NCBI GenBank assembly: GCA_947462335.1
Contig: OX381707.1
Span: 67,598,816-67,662,815, forward strand
Direction: 5' to 3'
DNA: 64,000 bases
Source: Harmothoe impar
Taxonomy: Eukaryota > Annelida > Polychaeta > Phyllodocida > Polynoidae
A program made the translations under genes and the position numbers. Numbering within the stretch: position 1 is the stretch's first letter; every line of letters starts with the position of its first letter. Under the pieces are notes generated by a model. That model was given only the letters and a program-made list of their open reading frames with translations. It made no database searches and was not told the origin of the DNA. This document shows, piece after piece, positions 25,022 to 36,104 of the stretch.

Positions 25022-28000
25022 TCAGTCTTCCTTTTCCATATATTTGGCAATCGTTGTCAATAAGATGTTGCTTGTTCCTTCATAAATTGTTCCTGAAACA
25101 AGAAAGGAGCAACGTTTTACACGTAGAGACCTTGGCGGATTACTCACTTGCGTGCTGTTAAGAATTTGCTTTGGGTGGAATTGAATTTGGTCAATTAGTG
25201 TACAACTTTGAGGTTAAATATTCCTTATCATCATTTACAACTGCAAAACGGTACCAATGGTGAAAGCACAACTTACCAACTTTACAATCTCTGTAATATT
25301 TCTCTATCGGGTAGTCCTTTGTAATCCCTACACCGCCCATCCACTCGATACATTTAGTTGTTGTCTGACAGGCCACCTACAGGACAGATATGGTAATAGT
25401 TAAAGGCAAGGGGAAAGTCATGGATTATCTGTACATTAAGCATGTAGTACCGATTAACTCTATAGACTAAATTCCTTTGTGCATTAGCTCAAGAGATTTC
25501 ATGGATACCCGACTATCCAAGTTTGCTTCTTTCTCTAAATTGCGTCACATATCTATGTCCTTGGAAGAGTCATTAATCGTTTAGGAAATACTTGTTACCT
25601 CTGAGGCATAGTATTTTGCCATAGCAGCTTCCTTTGTGAAGGGTAGTCCCGCGGCTTTCCGCCGTGCTGCATTGTAGACAAGTAACCGAGCAGCCTCAAC
25701 CGATGTCGCGACCTGCGAAATTTGGTACTGCATCGCCTACAAATGGAGTCAGAGCATTTACATATGAATTGCTGCATCTTTTGAATATCTTAACTTTTAT
25801 GCAAATACATGATTTCTTTAAAAAAAAAGAAAAAAGTTATGAATAATGATATGCCCTGTGTGGCGCAAATTCAGTACATGAATATTCCAGATATGAAAGA
25901 GCACATATTAGAATGAATAGAATTTACCTGGAAGTCATAAATTCTGGTTCCAAACTGTTTCCTCTGTCTGGTATAATCCAACGTATGGTCTAGACAGCCC
26001 TGTGCTACTCCAACCAACTGCAACAGTCCAAGCATTAAACACCGTTAGATTGCTTCTTCATTGAGTCTAGATCCAGCTCCATCAAATGTTCCAATAATAA
26101 TACATGTAGCTTCTCTGCACTGTGATTGTCCACCTCGTGAAGAACGATGCACACAGACTACACTGTCGTAGGCCTTTGTCTACATACTTCAACACTAATT
26201 GATCTAATGGTTTTGGGATAGCTACTAAGAAACAATTTATTGAACTACTTTAGACACCATTACTCGATACTTAATTGCATGTTAAACCCTTACCTGAGCT
26301 CCAATCCCAATGCGACCTTCATTGAGCATTGATATGGCGTATTTATACCCCTTGCCAACTTCTCCAAGGACGTTCTCGACTGGGATCTTGATGAACACAA
26401 GTAGATTGATTAATCTGTATGAGTTTTATAAATGGGCAGTGTGACATATACATGTGGAATGGCTAAAAACAAGACTGCCATCGCTCATCATTTCACAAAA
26501 TAAACACCCACAAACCGCTGAATATACTTTAGTGCTATAGTTTCACGAATATAAAAGCAGGTTATGTATTCCGAGAGCACCCGAGCACCGCTGTGAAATG
26601 GAAAGCGTAAAATGGAATGTGTAAAATGGAAAGCAAGATGAAACATCCATATAATAATGATTAACGGCAATTATTTCGGCGCATGTTTTAAAAAAAGATT
26701 TATGTTTTATTTTTAAAAAATCACTTAAATGAACAAAATGATCTTCCAATTGAATGTTATTGCCAGCTCGCTTGCAATAAATTAGATCAGACAAACCTGG
26801 CTAAGTAGTGCTTAAATCAACGCTAACAATGATAAGCTGTGTGGACGCACCTTGGCATTGTCAAAGTGTAAGCTGCAGGTGCTGGAAGCCCTGATACCCA
26901 GCTTGTCCTCCTTCTTACCGATGGAGAACCCAGGCGTGTCGCGGTCCACGATGAAACAGGTAATACCTCGGTAACCCTGGTTATGGGCAATAGAGGAATA
27001 GATGTCAGCAAATTTACAACACTCAGAGCAGGTACCCTTTTAATGGCTACAGACTGCGTTGATGCACTATGTCTGCTTTATCGTTGTTATGCATGAATGC
27101 AGCCCTAGCGAGTAACTCATCAGTGGAGATATTTACCTATGGCCACCTACATACTTGGGACTTTAATATGGTCTTAAAAATACATCGCATTTACTCATGT
27201 AAGGGATTTTTCCTGTACCTTTTCTAACTTACTAGAGATTGGGTGACCCCCCGCATTCACTCATGTAACCTTGTTTGAAGATAGGTGAGATAATACTAAC
27301 TGCTGATGGGTTAGCGTTGGCCATGACCAGGAAGACCCCTGCGTGTTCCGCGTTGCTGATCCAACACTTGCTGCCGTTCAGGATGTACTGATCCCCCTGC
27401 TGTACCGCCTGGGTCCGCAGCGCGAAGGCATCAGATCCCGACTCAGGTTCCGACAAACAGAACGAGCCAACCTGCAATAGATATAATGCCAACAAAAAAT
27501 TTAGCTTAAATTTATTGGAAAGTTAATATAAGATTAATCGAGTACTTACCATTTATATAAGTATGAAGATTAATCGTTGTTCTTCGAGAGACAGATAAAC
27601 ATATCTGCTGAGTACACAGGAGAGGTGACCTCACTTCCGGTGGTCAGATTGGCGCCCACATGCAGTGAATCTTTTGCTGAAAGTAAAACATCTGGAAATA
27701 GTACACAGTAGTGCTCTTTTTACTTAGTCTAAATAGCACCCTCATGAGTAGGTGAGAGATTATACCGCTAGTAGTAATCTTCTTCATCCTGGGGATGGAT
27801 GGGTGGGCCTGTGTACTCAGCAGATATGTTTATCTGTCTCTCGAAGAACAACGATTAATCTTCATACTTATATAAATGGTAAGTACTCGATTAATCTTAT
27901 ATTCTTCTTCGCGACAGAAAACATTCTGCTGACACAGGAGACTTCAAAGTTCAGCTAGATTCACTGCTTATTTCCCATAATGTTACTCTCCCATAAAGGA

Positions 28001-31000
28001 CTGTAACTTCTCATATAGGATAACAGAAAATAGATACTTTATTTCACCTAAAGGTGATGTTCTATTGCCTTGTGATATGGTTTTGACTAGGTTGCATGAC
28101 ATTTTGCTATATAGCAAAGAAGGCATAACTGCCATACAGTTCACCACAGCTGTGGCAGTGTAATTGTCCATCATAGAAAAAGTTTTATCACATACAGATA
28201 CTGCTGCCTCTAGTAAGGCTTATGACTATGATCAGCCAATAGAGTTCATACAAACTATCGTTACGGCAAAAGGGCCAAAATTCTCCCCTTTTGAGGTGTA
28301 TCTTTTCCCCCAAATAGGCTCTGAAAATTTTGTTCCCAGCTACTCGATAGAGTCCTCCAGGAGGATCCTGGCTAGCGTCTTGGGAGGCTTGGGGTTCTCG
28401 ATAGGCTTGTTGTTGTGCTTAGCCATGGTCTTGGCACCTTTCCAAGACCCATGTCTAAGCAAAACAGCAGTCGATACACCGAGTCTCCCTCCCGCAGAGG
28501 TGCTGGCACCCCTGGTGGAGTGAGCTCGGTATACCCTGGTGTCCACCCCAGCTGCGGAAAGCACCGCAAGGACCCATCTCTTTGATGAGTCCTGCCCAAT
28601 CTCGCCAAATGGCTTGCGGAAGGACAAGAAGAGCGAGTGTTTCCTTCGCCCTTCCTTGTCCAACCTGACTGGCTCCGTGACCCGCACGTAACGTTTCAGG
28701 GCACAGACGACGCACAGAGTCTCCTCCTCGTGGAACGGTTCCAGGACCAGTTCTTTGAGGGGTTCCCCCGTACGCGCTGTTTTCATCAGACCCTTCAGAA
28801 CGAAACGCGCAGACCCCGAATCCAGCCAAGTCAGATTGCGGAGATCAAGCGCTGGGATGACCTGGCCTCTTTGGCCCGACACCAGCAGAATCAGCATCGT
28901 TAGCTTGAACCCCAAGAACTGGGTGGACAAGCCTTCATTGGCACCCCAACGCTAGAACATGCTGAACACCAGCTTAATATCCCAGAACTTGTTATATCTG
29001 GGAGAAGGAGGATTCCTTCTATAGTCGGTGCGGACGGCCCTGCACACCCAATAATGGGTGCCCATGGTCTTCCCGTTGTCAAGGTTTTTCACTAAAACCG
29101 ACAACGCACATCTGGCAGCGTTAACAGTGCCAAAAGCCCTGCCCTTTTCCGAAAGCAAGCGGTGGAAACGACAAACCTCCAAAGTCGTGGTTGACAGCTG
29201 CAACGTGTATGTCATGATTGACAGCTGCAACGTGTACAACGTGGTTGACAGCTGCAACGTGTCGGCATGTTTGACAGCTGCAAGGTCTATGACGTGTTTA
29301 ACAGCTGCAACATCTACATCGTTATAGACAGATGCAACATCCTGGTTGACGGCTGCAACTTCTAAGACGTGATTGACAGCTGCAACGTCTAAGACGTGAT
29401 TGACAGCTGCAACGTGTACGACGTGATTGACAGCTGACGTGTTTACAATATAAATGTCATCTGCAACGTCTACTACTTGATTGACATCACATGTTTGCCG
29501 GCGGATTGACAGCTGCAACGTCTAGGACGTTATTGACAGATGCAATGTCTACGACATGGTTGACATCTGCAACGTCTATGACATGGTTGACATCTGCAAC
29601 ATCTTCTACGTGATTGACAGCTGCAACGTGTACCACATGATTGGCAGCTGCAACGTGTACGATGTGATTGACACCTGCAACATGTATGACGTGATTGACC
29701 GCTGCAACGTGTACGACATGTTTGACAGCTGCAAGGTCTACGTGTTTGACAGCTGCAACGTCTACGACGTGATTGACAGCTGTAATATCTACGCCATAGA
29801 ATGTCGTCTGCAATATCTACAACATGATTGACAGCTTCAATGTCTGCCACGTAATTTACAGCTGTAGCGTTTACAACATGAGAGAGAGCTGCATCATCAA
29901 CAAATGTGATTCACAGCTGCTACATTTACCACGTGATTGACATCTGCAACATGTGCGACTTACAGCTGCAACGTCTACAATATGATTGGCAGTTGCAATA
30001 GCTACTACCTGAGTGACACCTATATCATCTACAACAAAATTGACAGCTGCAACTTGCTTGACAGCTGCAAATGTCTTTATCGTGAGTGATAGCGGTAAAG
30101 TCTACAACATGATTGTCAGCTGCAACGTCTATGACGTGATTGACAGCTGCAATGTCTACAATGTAATTGACACCTGCAACATCTGCGACTTGCTTGACAG
30201 GTGCAAACGTCTACTTCATGAATGACAGCGGCAACGTCTACAACATGATTGACAGCTGCAACTGAATGATACCCCAAAACAAAGAGGTACAAAACCCTAA
30301 CCAGGTAAAGTGCACTCAAGTATCCACAACTCTTAAGTGATCCAAAATTGTGGGTCTTTTCGGAAACTAGTCCAAACCAAATACAAAAACGGACAGCGGC
30401 TGCGTCTGTGACGTGGATGAGGGCTTAGACAATTGGATACTTAAGAGTATATTGTCAACTGTAACATCTTCGACGTGATGGGCAGCTGCAACGTCTACGA
30501 CCTGATTGCCAGCTGCAACGTCTACGACCTGATTGTCAGCTGCAACGTCTACAACCTGATGGCCAGCTGCAACGTCTACGGCCTGATTGTCAGCTGCAAC
30601 GTCTAAGACGTGATTGACAGCTGCACCTTCTACGACGTGATTGTCAGCGGCAACATCTACGACGTGATTGACAGCTGCAACGTCTACGACGATTTGACAT
30701 GCAATCGTCTATGACGTGATTGACAGCTGCTATGTCTACGACATGATTGACAGCTGTAACGTCTACGACGTGATTGACAGCTGCAAATTCTACAACATAA
30801 TTTACAGCTGCAACGTCTACGACGTGACTGCAACGTTTACAACGTGATTGACATCTGCAACGTCTACGACGTGATTGACAGCTGCAACGTCTACGACTTG
30901 AAAGACAGCTGCAACGTCTACGACGTGATTGACAGCTGCAACGTCTACGACTTGAAAGACAGCTGCAACGTCTACGACGTGATTGACAGCTGCAACGTCT

Positions 31001-34000
31001 ATGACCTTATTGACAGCTGCAACGTCTACAGCGTGATTGGCAGCTGCAACGTCTACTACGTGATTGACAGCTGCAACGTCTACAACGTGATTGACAGCTG
31101 CAACGTCTACAACGTGCGCACCAGCGGCTACAACTCTCTTGAGCGCCAGCGGCTATGTATTTTATGTGAGCTCCAGCGGCTACGCCTCAGACGTGAGCGC
31201 CAGCAGCTACATCTGCGGAGTCCTAGAAGTCCATAGTCTTAATGTGCGCCAGCTGATATCGAGGCCAGCATCTATGCCTCCAACATGAGCGCCAGCAGCT
31301 ATGTCTGCGACATCCCTAACATAGACTGGATGTGCGCCAGCTAGTATCAAGCGTCAGTGGCTAGATCTAGGGCATGATTGGCATCAACAATAACGCCATC
31401 AATGTGAGCATCATTAACGTGAGACCATTAATGTGAGCAACAGCTGCCACATCTGGGATGCGAGCAACATCGCCTGCTTGTGGGACGCGAGCGCCAGCGG
31501 CCACGTCTGGAACGAGAGCGCCAGCGGCCACGTCTGGGATGCGAGCTGCTATGTCTACTACATGATTGACAGCTGCAACGTCTACGACGTGATTGACAGC
31601 TGCAAAGTCTAGAACTTGATTGACAGCTGCAACGCCTACAACGTGATTGACTGCTGCAAAGCCTACAATGTGATTGACAGCTGCAACGTCTACAACGTGA
31701 GTGACAGCTTCAACGTCTACGACGTGATGGACAGCTGCAGCATCTACGACGTGATTAACCGCTGCAACGTCTACGATGTGAGAGCCAGCTGCACCATCTA
31801 CAACGTGATTGACAGCTGCAACATCTACAACGTGATTGACAGCTGCAACGTTTACAACGTGATTGACATCTGCAACGTCTACGACGTGATTGACAGCTGC
31901 AACGTCTACGACGTGAAAGACAGCTGCAACGTCTATGACCTTATTGACAGCTGCAACGTCTTCAACGTGATTGGCAGCTGCAAGTTCTACAACGTGATTG
32001 ACAGCTGCAACGTTTACAACGTGATTGACAGCTGCAACGTCTGCAACGTCTACAACGTGCGCACCAGCGGCTACAACTCTCTTGAGCGACAGCGGCTATG
32101 TCTGCGACATCCCTAATATAGACTGAATGTGCGCCAGCTAGTATCAAGCGTCAGCGGCTAGGTCTAGGGCATGATTGGCATCAACAAGACCGCCATCAAT
32201 GTGATCATCATTAACGTGAGACCATTAATGTGATCAACATCGCCTACGTCTGGGATGCGAGCAACATCGCCTACGTCAGGGATGCGAGCGCCAGCGGCCA
32301 CGTCTAGGACGCGAGCGCCAGCGGCCACATCTGGAACGAGAGCGCCAGCGGCCACGTCTGGGACGCGAGCGCCAGTGGCCACGTCTGGGACGCTAGCGCC
32401 AGCGGCCATGTCTGCGACGCCAGCGTCTCCTACATGAGGATCAGCTGCAACGTCTACGCCGTGATTGACAGCTGCAACGTCTACGCCGTGATTGACAGCA
32501 GCAACGTTTATGCCGTGATTGACAGCTACAACATCTATGACGTGATTGACAGCATCAACGTCTATGACTTGATTGACAGCGACAACATCTATGACGTGAT
32601 TGACAGCCGCAACGTCTATGATGTGATTGACAGAAGCAACGTCTAGGACAAGATTGACAGCTGCCACGTCTACGCCGTGATTGACAGAGGCAACGTCTAT
32701 GACGTGACTGACATCGACGTCTGTGACGTGAAACCCAAGAAATTTTTGGGCATAAGGTGTGGGTCTTTTTGGAAACTAGTCCAAACCCAAGGTACCTCCA
32801 CATGAGTTAAGTCATCTTGATGTTCAAATCAAAGAGACATGTGTGCTAATAGTGTTTTAAGGTGGGGATTAAAACACAAGGCCAAAGAAATTTTCGGCAT
32901 AAGGTATAGGTATTTTGTGTTACCAGTCACAAACCCTAAGCACATAAATGAGACCCTATAAAAGGTGGACCAGTTAAGTCTCTTTGTGTTTTCATTTCAC
33001 AACAACACAAACTTCTTAAATGCCTAACTCAAGGAATTTTTCGGCATAAGGTATGGGTAAACTTGTGTATTCAACACAAGCACTCAGTGTGGATCTGTAT
33101 CAACACAACTGAGTTATTTAATGCCTCAAAGAAATTTTGGGCATAAGGTATATGTCTTGGTAAGGACTGGTCCAAACATGTACAAAGTACAACAAGACAC
33201 ACCTGACACTGACTTGACAGTTCACCTCACTCAAATCTGTATGAGTGGAGAACAACCTCAAATGTCATTCTTCTATAACTGAGTTATAAGAGAATAACTG
33301 AGGTGTCAACTACAAAGTAGCAAGCAAAGCTTTAAGTGTCTTGACTTCAACCAATATCTAGAGTCTGCCAAGCTGTTATGACAGGTAGTAGTTGATATTA
33401 TTCTGTCTTTGACCATGCATAAGACAGTGGTAAGTCCTTCCTGGTTCTTTATTTTAAAAGTGTATTCACTAATAAAACAGAGATCTACAGTGTATAACAG
33501 GATAAATTTCTATCTCTGCAGATATGAGTTTATCCCATCACAATTTTATTCCTTATGAAGGCTCGTTTCGCTATTGAAACATTCCTCAACAAATGAGGCA
33601 GCAGTACTGCACTATGAGCCAACATAACAAATAAAAAGCCAACATAAATCAGTGACCCAGTCTGAAATCCAAGATGGATGACTGGTCTTGCTGAATCATG
33701 CCAGCCCCTATCAGCAACTAAGCTCAAATCTAAACTCCAATTTTTACACTATAACTGGATGTCATTTTTCCAAATTATTGTGAAAAACTGAACTATAATT
33801 GCACATTTGAGAAATTAGAAACATCTGGATGACCATTCATCCTGATTTCCGAAATCCCCAATTTTCGCCCACCGGCGGATTTTCGGTCACATTTTCGGTC
33901 ACTTTTACTGCAATCTGAAGGAAAATTTTCAATAACAAAGGTTAGATATTTCTCAACTGTGCAAATATGTGTAAAATACATCATATAGAATTGTTCTTAC

Positions 34001-35617
34001 CTGCTAAATTCCTCCAAATATGTTGGTTTGTCGCTGCTGTGGGCTAACCCTTCTTCTCCACTCGGGTTTGGCGCTAAATCTGACGACCGGAAGTGAGGTC
34101 ACCTCTCCTGTGTCAGCAGAATGTTTTCTGTCGCGAAGAAGAATTTTCTCTCTAATAAAATGTAATTTGATTACTATAAACCCTATATATTAACATATGT
34201 ATATAAAGGCCACCTAACATGGTAAAAAAAACATCGGGTCGGTAGGTAGATTTTTTTCTTTTCTTTTCTTTTGAACTTGGAGGGTGTTTTCTCCCTTTTG
34301 TCATTTTTCTCAAAGAAATATTGTATTAGTAGTTAAAACTGAACTAGGACCTGAACGCACTATTTATTTTTGGCCTGTAGATGTGGGAAGACTTACCATG
34401 TCGGTAGAGAGCCTGGAGAGGTATTTCTCCTTTTGGGCGGGCGTGCCGAGCGTACCAAAGAGTGTGTTAATGAGGGTATTCTGGATGTCGATCATGACGG
34501 TGACCGACATATCCACCTTTGCCAGCTCCTCGACGACCAGCAGGGACGAGAAGAAGGAGGAGCCTGAACCACCGTACTCCTCACCCACCTCTATCCCCAT
34601 AAACTGTAATATTAAAACAAGGTAATTCGTAAACATGTTCCTACTTTTTTGATGGGTTTACTCATCTTTTCAGGATGTCTGATAAGAAGTTTTTTTCTTG
34701 GCACCAGGTAAATAACAACTTCTTCAGCTACCGGTACATTGATTTTGATTTGAGGAACAGGCTAATAGGTATATTTTATGAATATGATGAAACAAGAAAC
34801 GACATAAAAAGAGATGTACTTTAGGCCAGACAAAAGTAAAATTTGGTCTAGGGATTTGCTTTCGTGAATGTACTTGCTCTTTTTTTTTGAAAAAAAAGAG
34901 AGAAATGATTGTCTACTGGTTTCACTCGGATTTTAATATTTTTTACTTCTTTATTTCCTAATTAATTCTCTGTTGATACACAGAGATCATCCTAGATTTT
35001 AGTTGCTGTGAGTTTACCGTGAACTAATGCCAGAGATCCCAAGTGAATATGTGTTTATATAAAACAAGCCCATTACCCCATTGTCGAAGATCTGCTTGAC
35101 GAGAGAGTCGGGCATGTGAGAATCCTCGTCCATCTGCTTCACCAGAGGCGACAATGTCTCTTGTGCAAACTTGCGAGCTGAAAAAGGTAAATTATAATAT
35201 CAGCACTTGGAATTTTACACAACGATTGAAAACCACTTTATACAATAAGATAAATCACCTTCATTTCAATACAGACAATTACTTTTCATCCCTCTGGACG
35301 GATAAGGAAAATCACTGATCATAATACAATCGTATAGTTATAATATTAAGATGAAAAAACTTTTTTTTTGTCTGCGTAAACCATACACCGGGAACTATTT
35401 TTTAAGAAAATAATATTAAGATGAATAAAAGTAGAACATAAACTTTACCGGTCTCCTTCATCATTTGCTCCTCTTCATTGAGCTGTTCGAGCGGACCAGA
35501 CGTGAGGTATCTACGGTTATTTATTTGCAGAGAACCACTTGTTGTCGCCGCCCATGTGAGAGGTCCACACCGGGCGGGTAGCACCCGCAGGTGGTTTGCC
35601 AACCGGTGACACCACAT
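25022..35617 (-). CDS. ACADSB: ACADSB, short/branched-chain acyl-CoA dehydrogenase
   Basis: Ten coding exons, minus-strand order: 35617-35449, 35177-35077, 34603-34397, 27471-27301, 26976-26851, 26386-26294, 26017-25928, 25736-25599, 25376-25277, 25092-25022; 421 residues. The N-terminus [18 protein letters not shown] is basic with no acidic residues for about 45 positions, as expected of a mitochondrial transit peptide. Then come the helical domain ([16 protein letters not shown]), the FAD-binding middle domain ([27 protein letters not shown]) and the C-terminal helical domain ([22 protein letters not shown]). The catalytic base is Glu403 in TIYEGTSN. The enzyme oxidises 2-methylbutyryl-CoA in mitochondrial isoleucine breakdown, passing electrons to ETF. 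Intron 3 (27472-34396) carries a complete DIRS-type element yet no exon is damaged. Confidence 0.95.
27528..27620. repeat. Left DIRS terminal sequence, 93-bp inverted repeat arm
   Basis: Perfect inverted copy at 27808-27900 across a 187-bp spacer. The arm begins ATAAGATTAATCGAGTACTT and ends GAGTACACAGG. The outer edge is 56 bp from the acceptor of ACADSB exon 4. Confidence 0.85.
27808..27941. repeat. DIRS internal complementary region (ICR)
   Basis: Two abutting halves, each complementary to one end of the element: 27808-27900 to the left end, 27901-27941 to the right end (34104-34144). It lies just past the 3' end of the recombinase gene, as in Dictyostelium DIRS-1. Confidence 0.8.
28340..29188 (-). 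pseudogene. Tyrosine recombinase of the DIRS-type element, inactivated
   Basis: One minus-strand frame runs from about 29188 to the stop at 28340 and is broken once by TAG at 28952-28954. The N-terminal part has [13 protein letters not shown] and [16 protein letters not shown], typical of the core-binding region. The catalytic part has the first Arg in [11 protein letters not shown], HxxR in [12 protein letters not shown], and Trp in HGSW. Where the family normally has the nucleophilic Tyr (pattern F-Y-N-K-P), this copy reads HNNKP, so the Tyr appears replaced by Asn. With the stop, it is very unlikely to be active. The family assignment to DIRS is supported by the surrounding repeats. Crypton-type recombinases are the alternative, but those lack an ICR. 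Confidence 0.8.
29190..32735. repeat. 27-bp minisatellite (about 3.5 kb)
   Basis: The unit is GATTGACAGCTGCAACGTCT followed by ACGACGT, 27 bp, in many diverged copies. A related 27-bp variant (GCGCCAGCGGCCACGTCTGG core) appears at about 31480-31540 and 32275-32420. Because 27 is divisible by 3 and the unit lacks stops in one frame on each strand, long open frames arise on both strands (IDSCNVYDV repeated on +, [13 protein letters not shown] on -). A higher-order block around 31110-31430 recurs at 32057-32235. Sequence at about 30340-30420 matches the repeat after 32740. I do not call these frames genes. Confidence 0.85.
32736..33170. repeat. Degenerate repeat with GGCATAAGGT core
   Basis: At least four copies of AAGAAATTTT(T)GGGCATAAGGTAT, spaced about 100-150 bp, several followed by GTCTTTTTGGAAACTAGTCC or similar. 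It lies between the minisatellite and the coding-strand left end of the DIRS-type element. Confidence 0.6.
33171..34059. other. DIRS interior without recognisable coding sequence
   Basis: AT-rich sequence. I see no reverse transcriptase, RNase H or methyltransferase motif and no long open frame on either strand. Confidence 0.5.
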
Positions 35618-35739
35618 GATGAGATATCTGGTCAATGTAGAAAAGTGCGTTTAGATTTACAGGCATGTTTATCAAAATTGGTTGTATACTTTGTATAGAA
35701 ATAAGCACATAGATCTATATTTTTTTAATTACCTGCTTA

Positions 35740-36000
35740 GGGAGTGTTCATTTATTAATTACAGAAGGGGGTGGTGAGATTTCGCGTGTAGGCGCAACAT
35801 TTTTTTACGCCTCCCCCCCTCGAGGGCGTGTAGAACGTTTAGCGCCCCAACGCTGAAGGCGGCCAAAGTTTTTCGCACCCCCCCCCTTTGAACTATAGTA
35901 ACACACAGGCTTTTTTGCTTAAAAGGGGCAGAATTTTTTACCCCCCCCCTCAGGAGGGGTCGGAAATCTTTACCCCCCCCCCCCCGTAACTAATAAACGA
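35740..36000. mobile_element. Degenerate Harbinger-type MITE upstream of ACADSB
   Basis: The left end GGGAGTGTTCATTTATTAAT is preceded by TTA. The right side, CCGTAACTAATAAACGA, is a decayed inverted match. The interior has the family's C-runs and the GGCTTTTTTGCTTAAAAGGGG block. It lies about 120 bp upstream of the ACADSB start. Confidence 0.5.
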
Positions 36001-36104
36001 GGTTGCTAGGGTTGAGGAAGGTGCAGCACACTGCAAGACCAGTTTCAGTTTGTGTACAGGAGTCATGATGCATTAATGCATCAGTGTGTAGTTAAAGTAG
36101 CGGA

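Larger units (their letters stand above)
27528..34144 (-). mobile_element. DIRS-type tyrosine-recombinase retroelement derivative, ACADSB intron 3
   Basis: Coding orientation is the minus strand. Terminal repeats lie at 27528-27665 and about 34060-34144, inverted to each other with shared CACAGGAGAGGTGACCTCAC. An internal complementary region at 27808-27941 has two halves meeting exactly at 27900/27901. Bases 27808-27900 are the perfect complement of the left end (27528-27620, 93 bp); bases 27901-27941 are the perfect complement of the right end (34104-34144, 41 bp). This ITR/ICR layout is the hallmark of DIRS elements. It encodes a decayed tyrosine recombinase (28340-29188). Reverse transcriptase, RNase H and methyltransferase are absent; the space is filled by a 27-bp minisatellite (29190-32735) and a degenerate repeat containing GGCATAAGGT. 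No target duplication is seen, as expected for recombinase-mediated insertion. Confidence 0.8.

Noticed and set aside
30844..31236. Open frames of repeated IDSCNVYDV on the + strand
   Set aside because: They follow from the 27-bp repeat having no stop in that frame; no start context, splice pattern or family similarity supports a gene.
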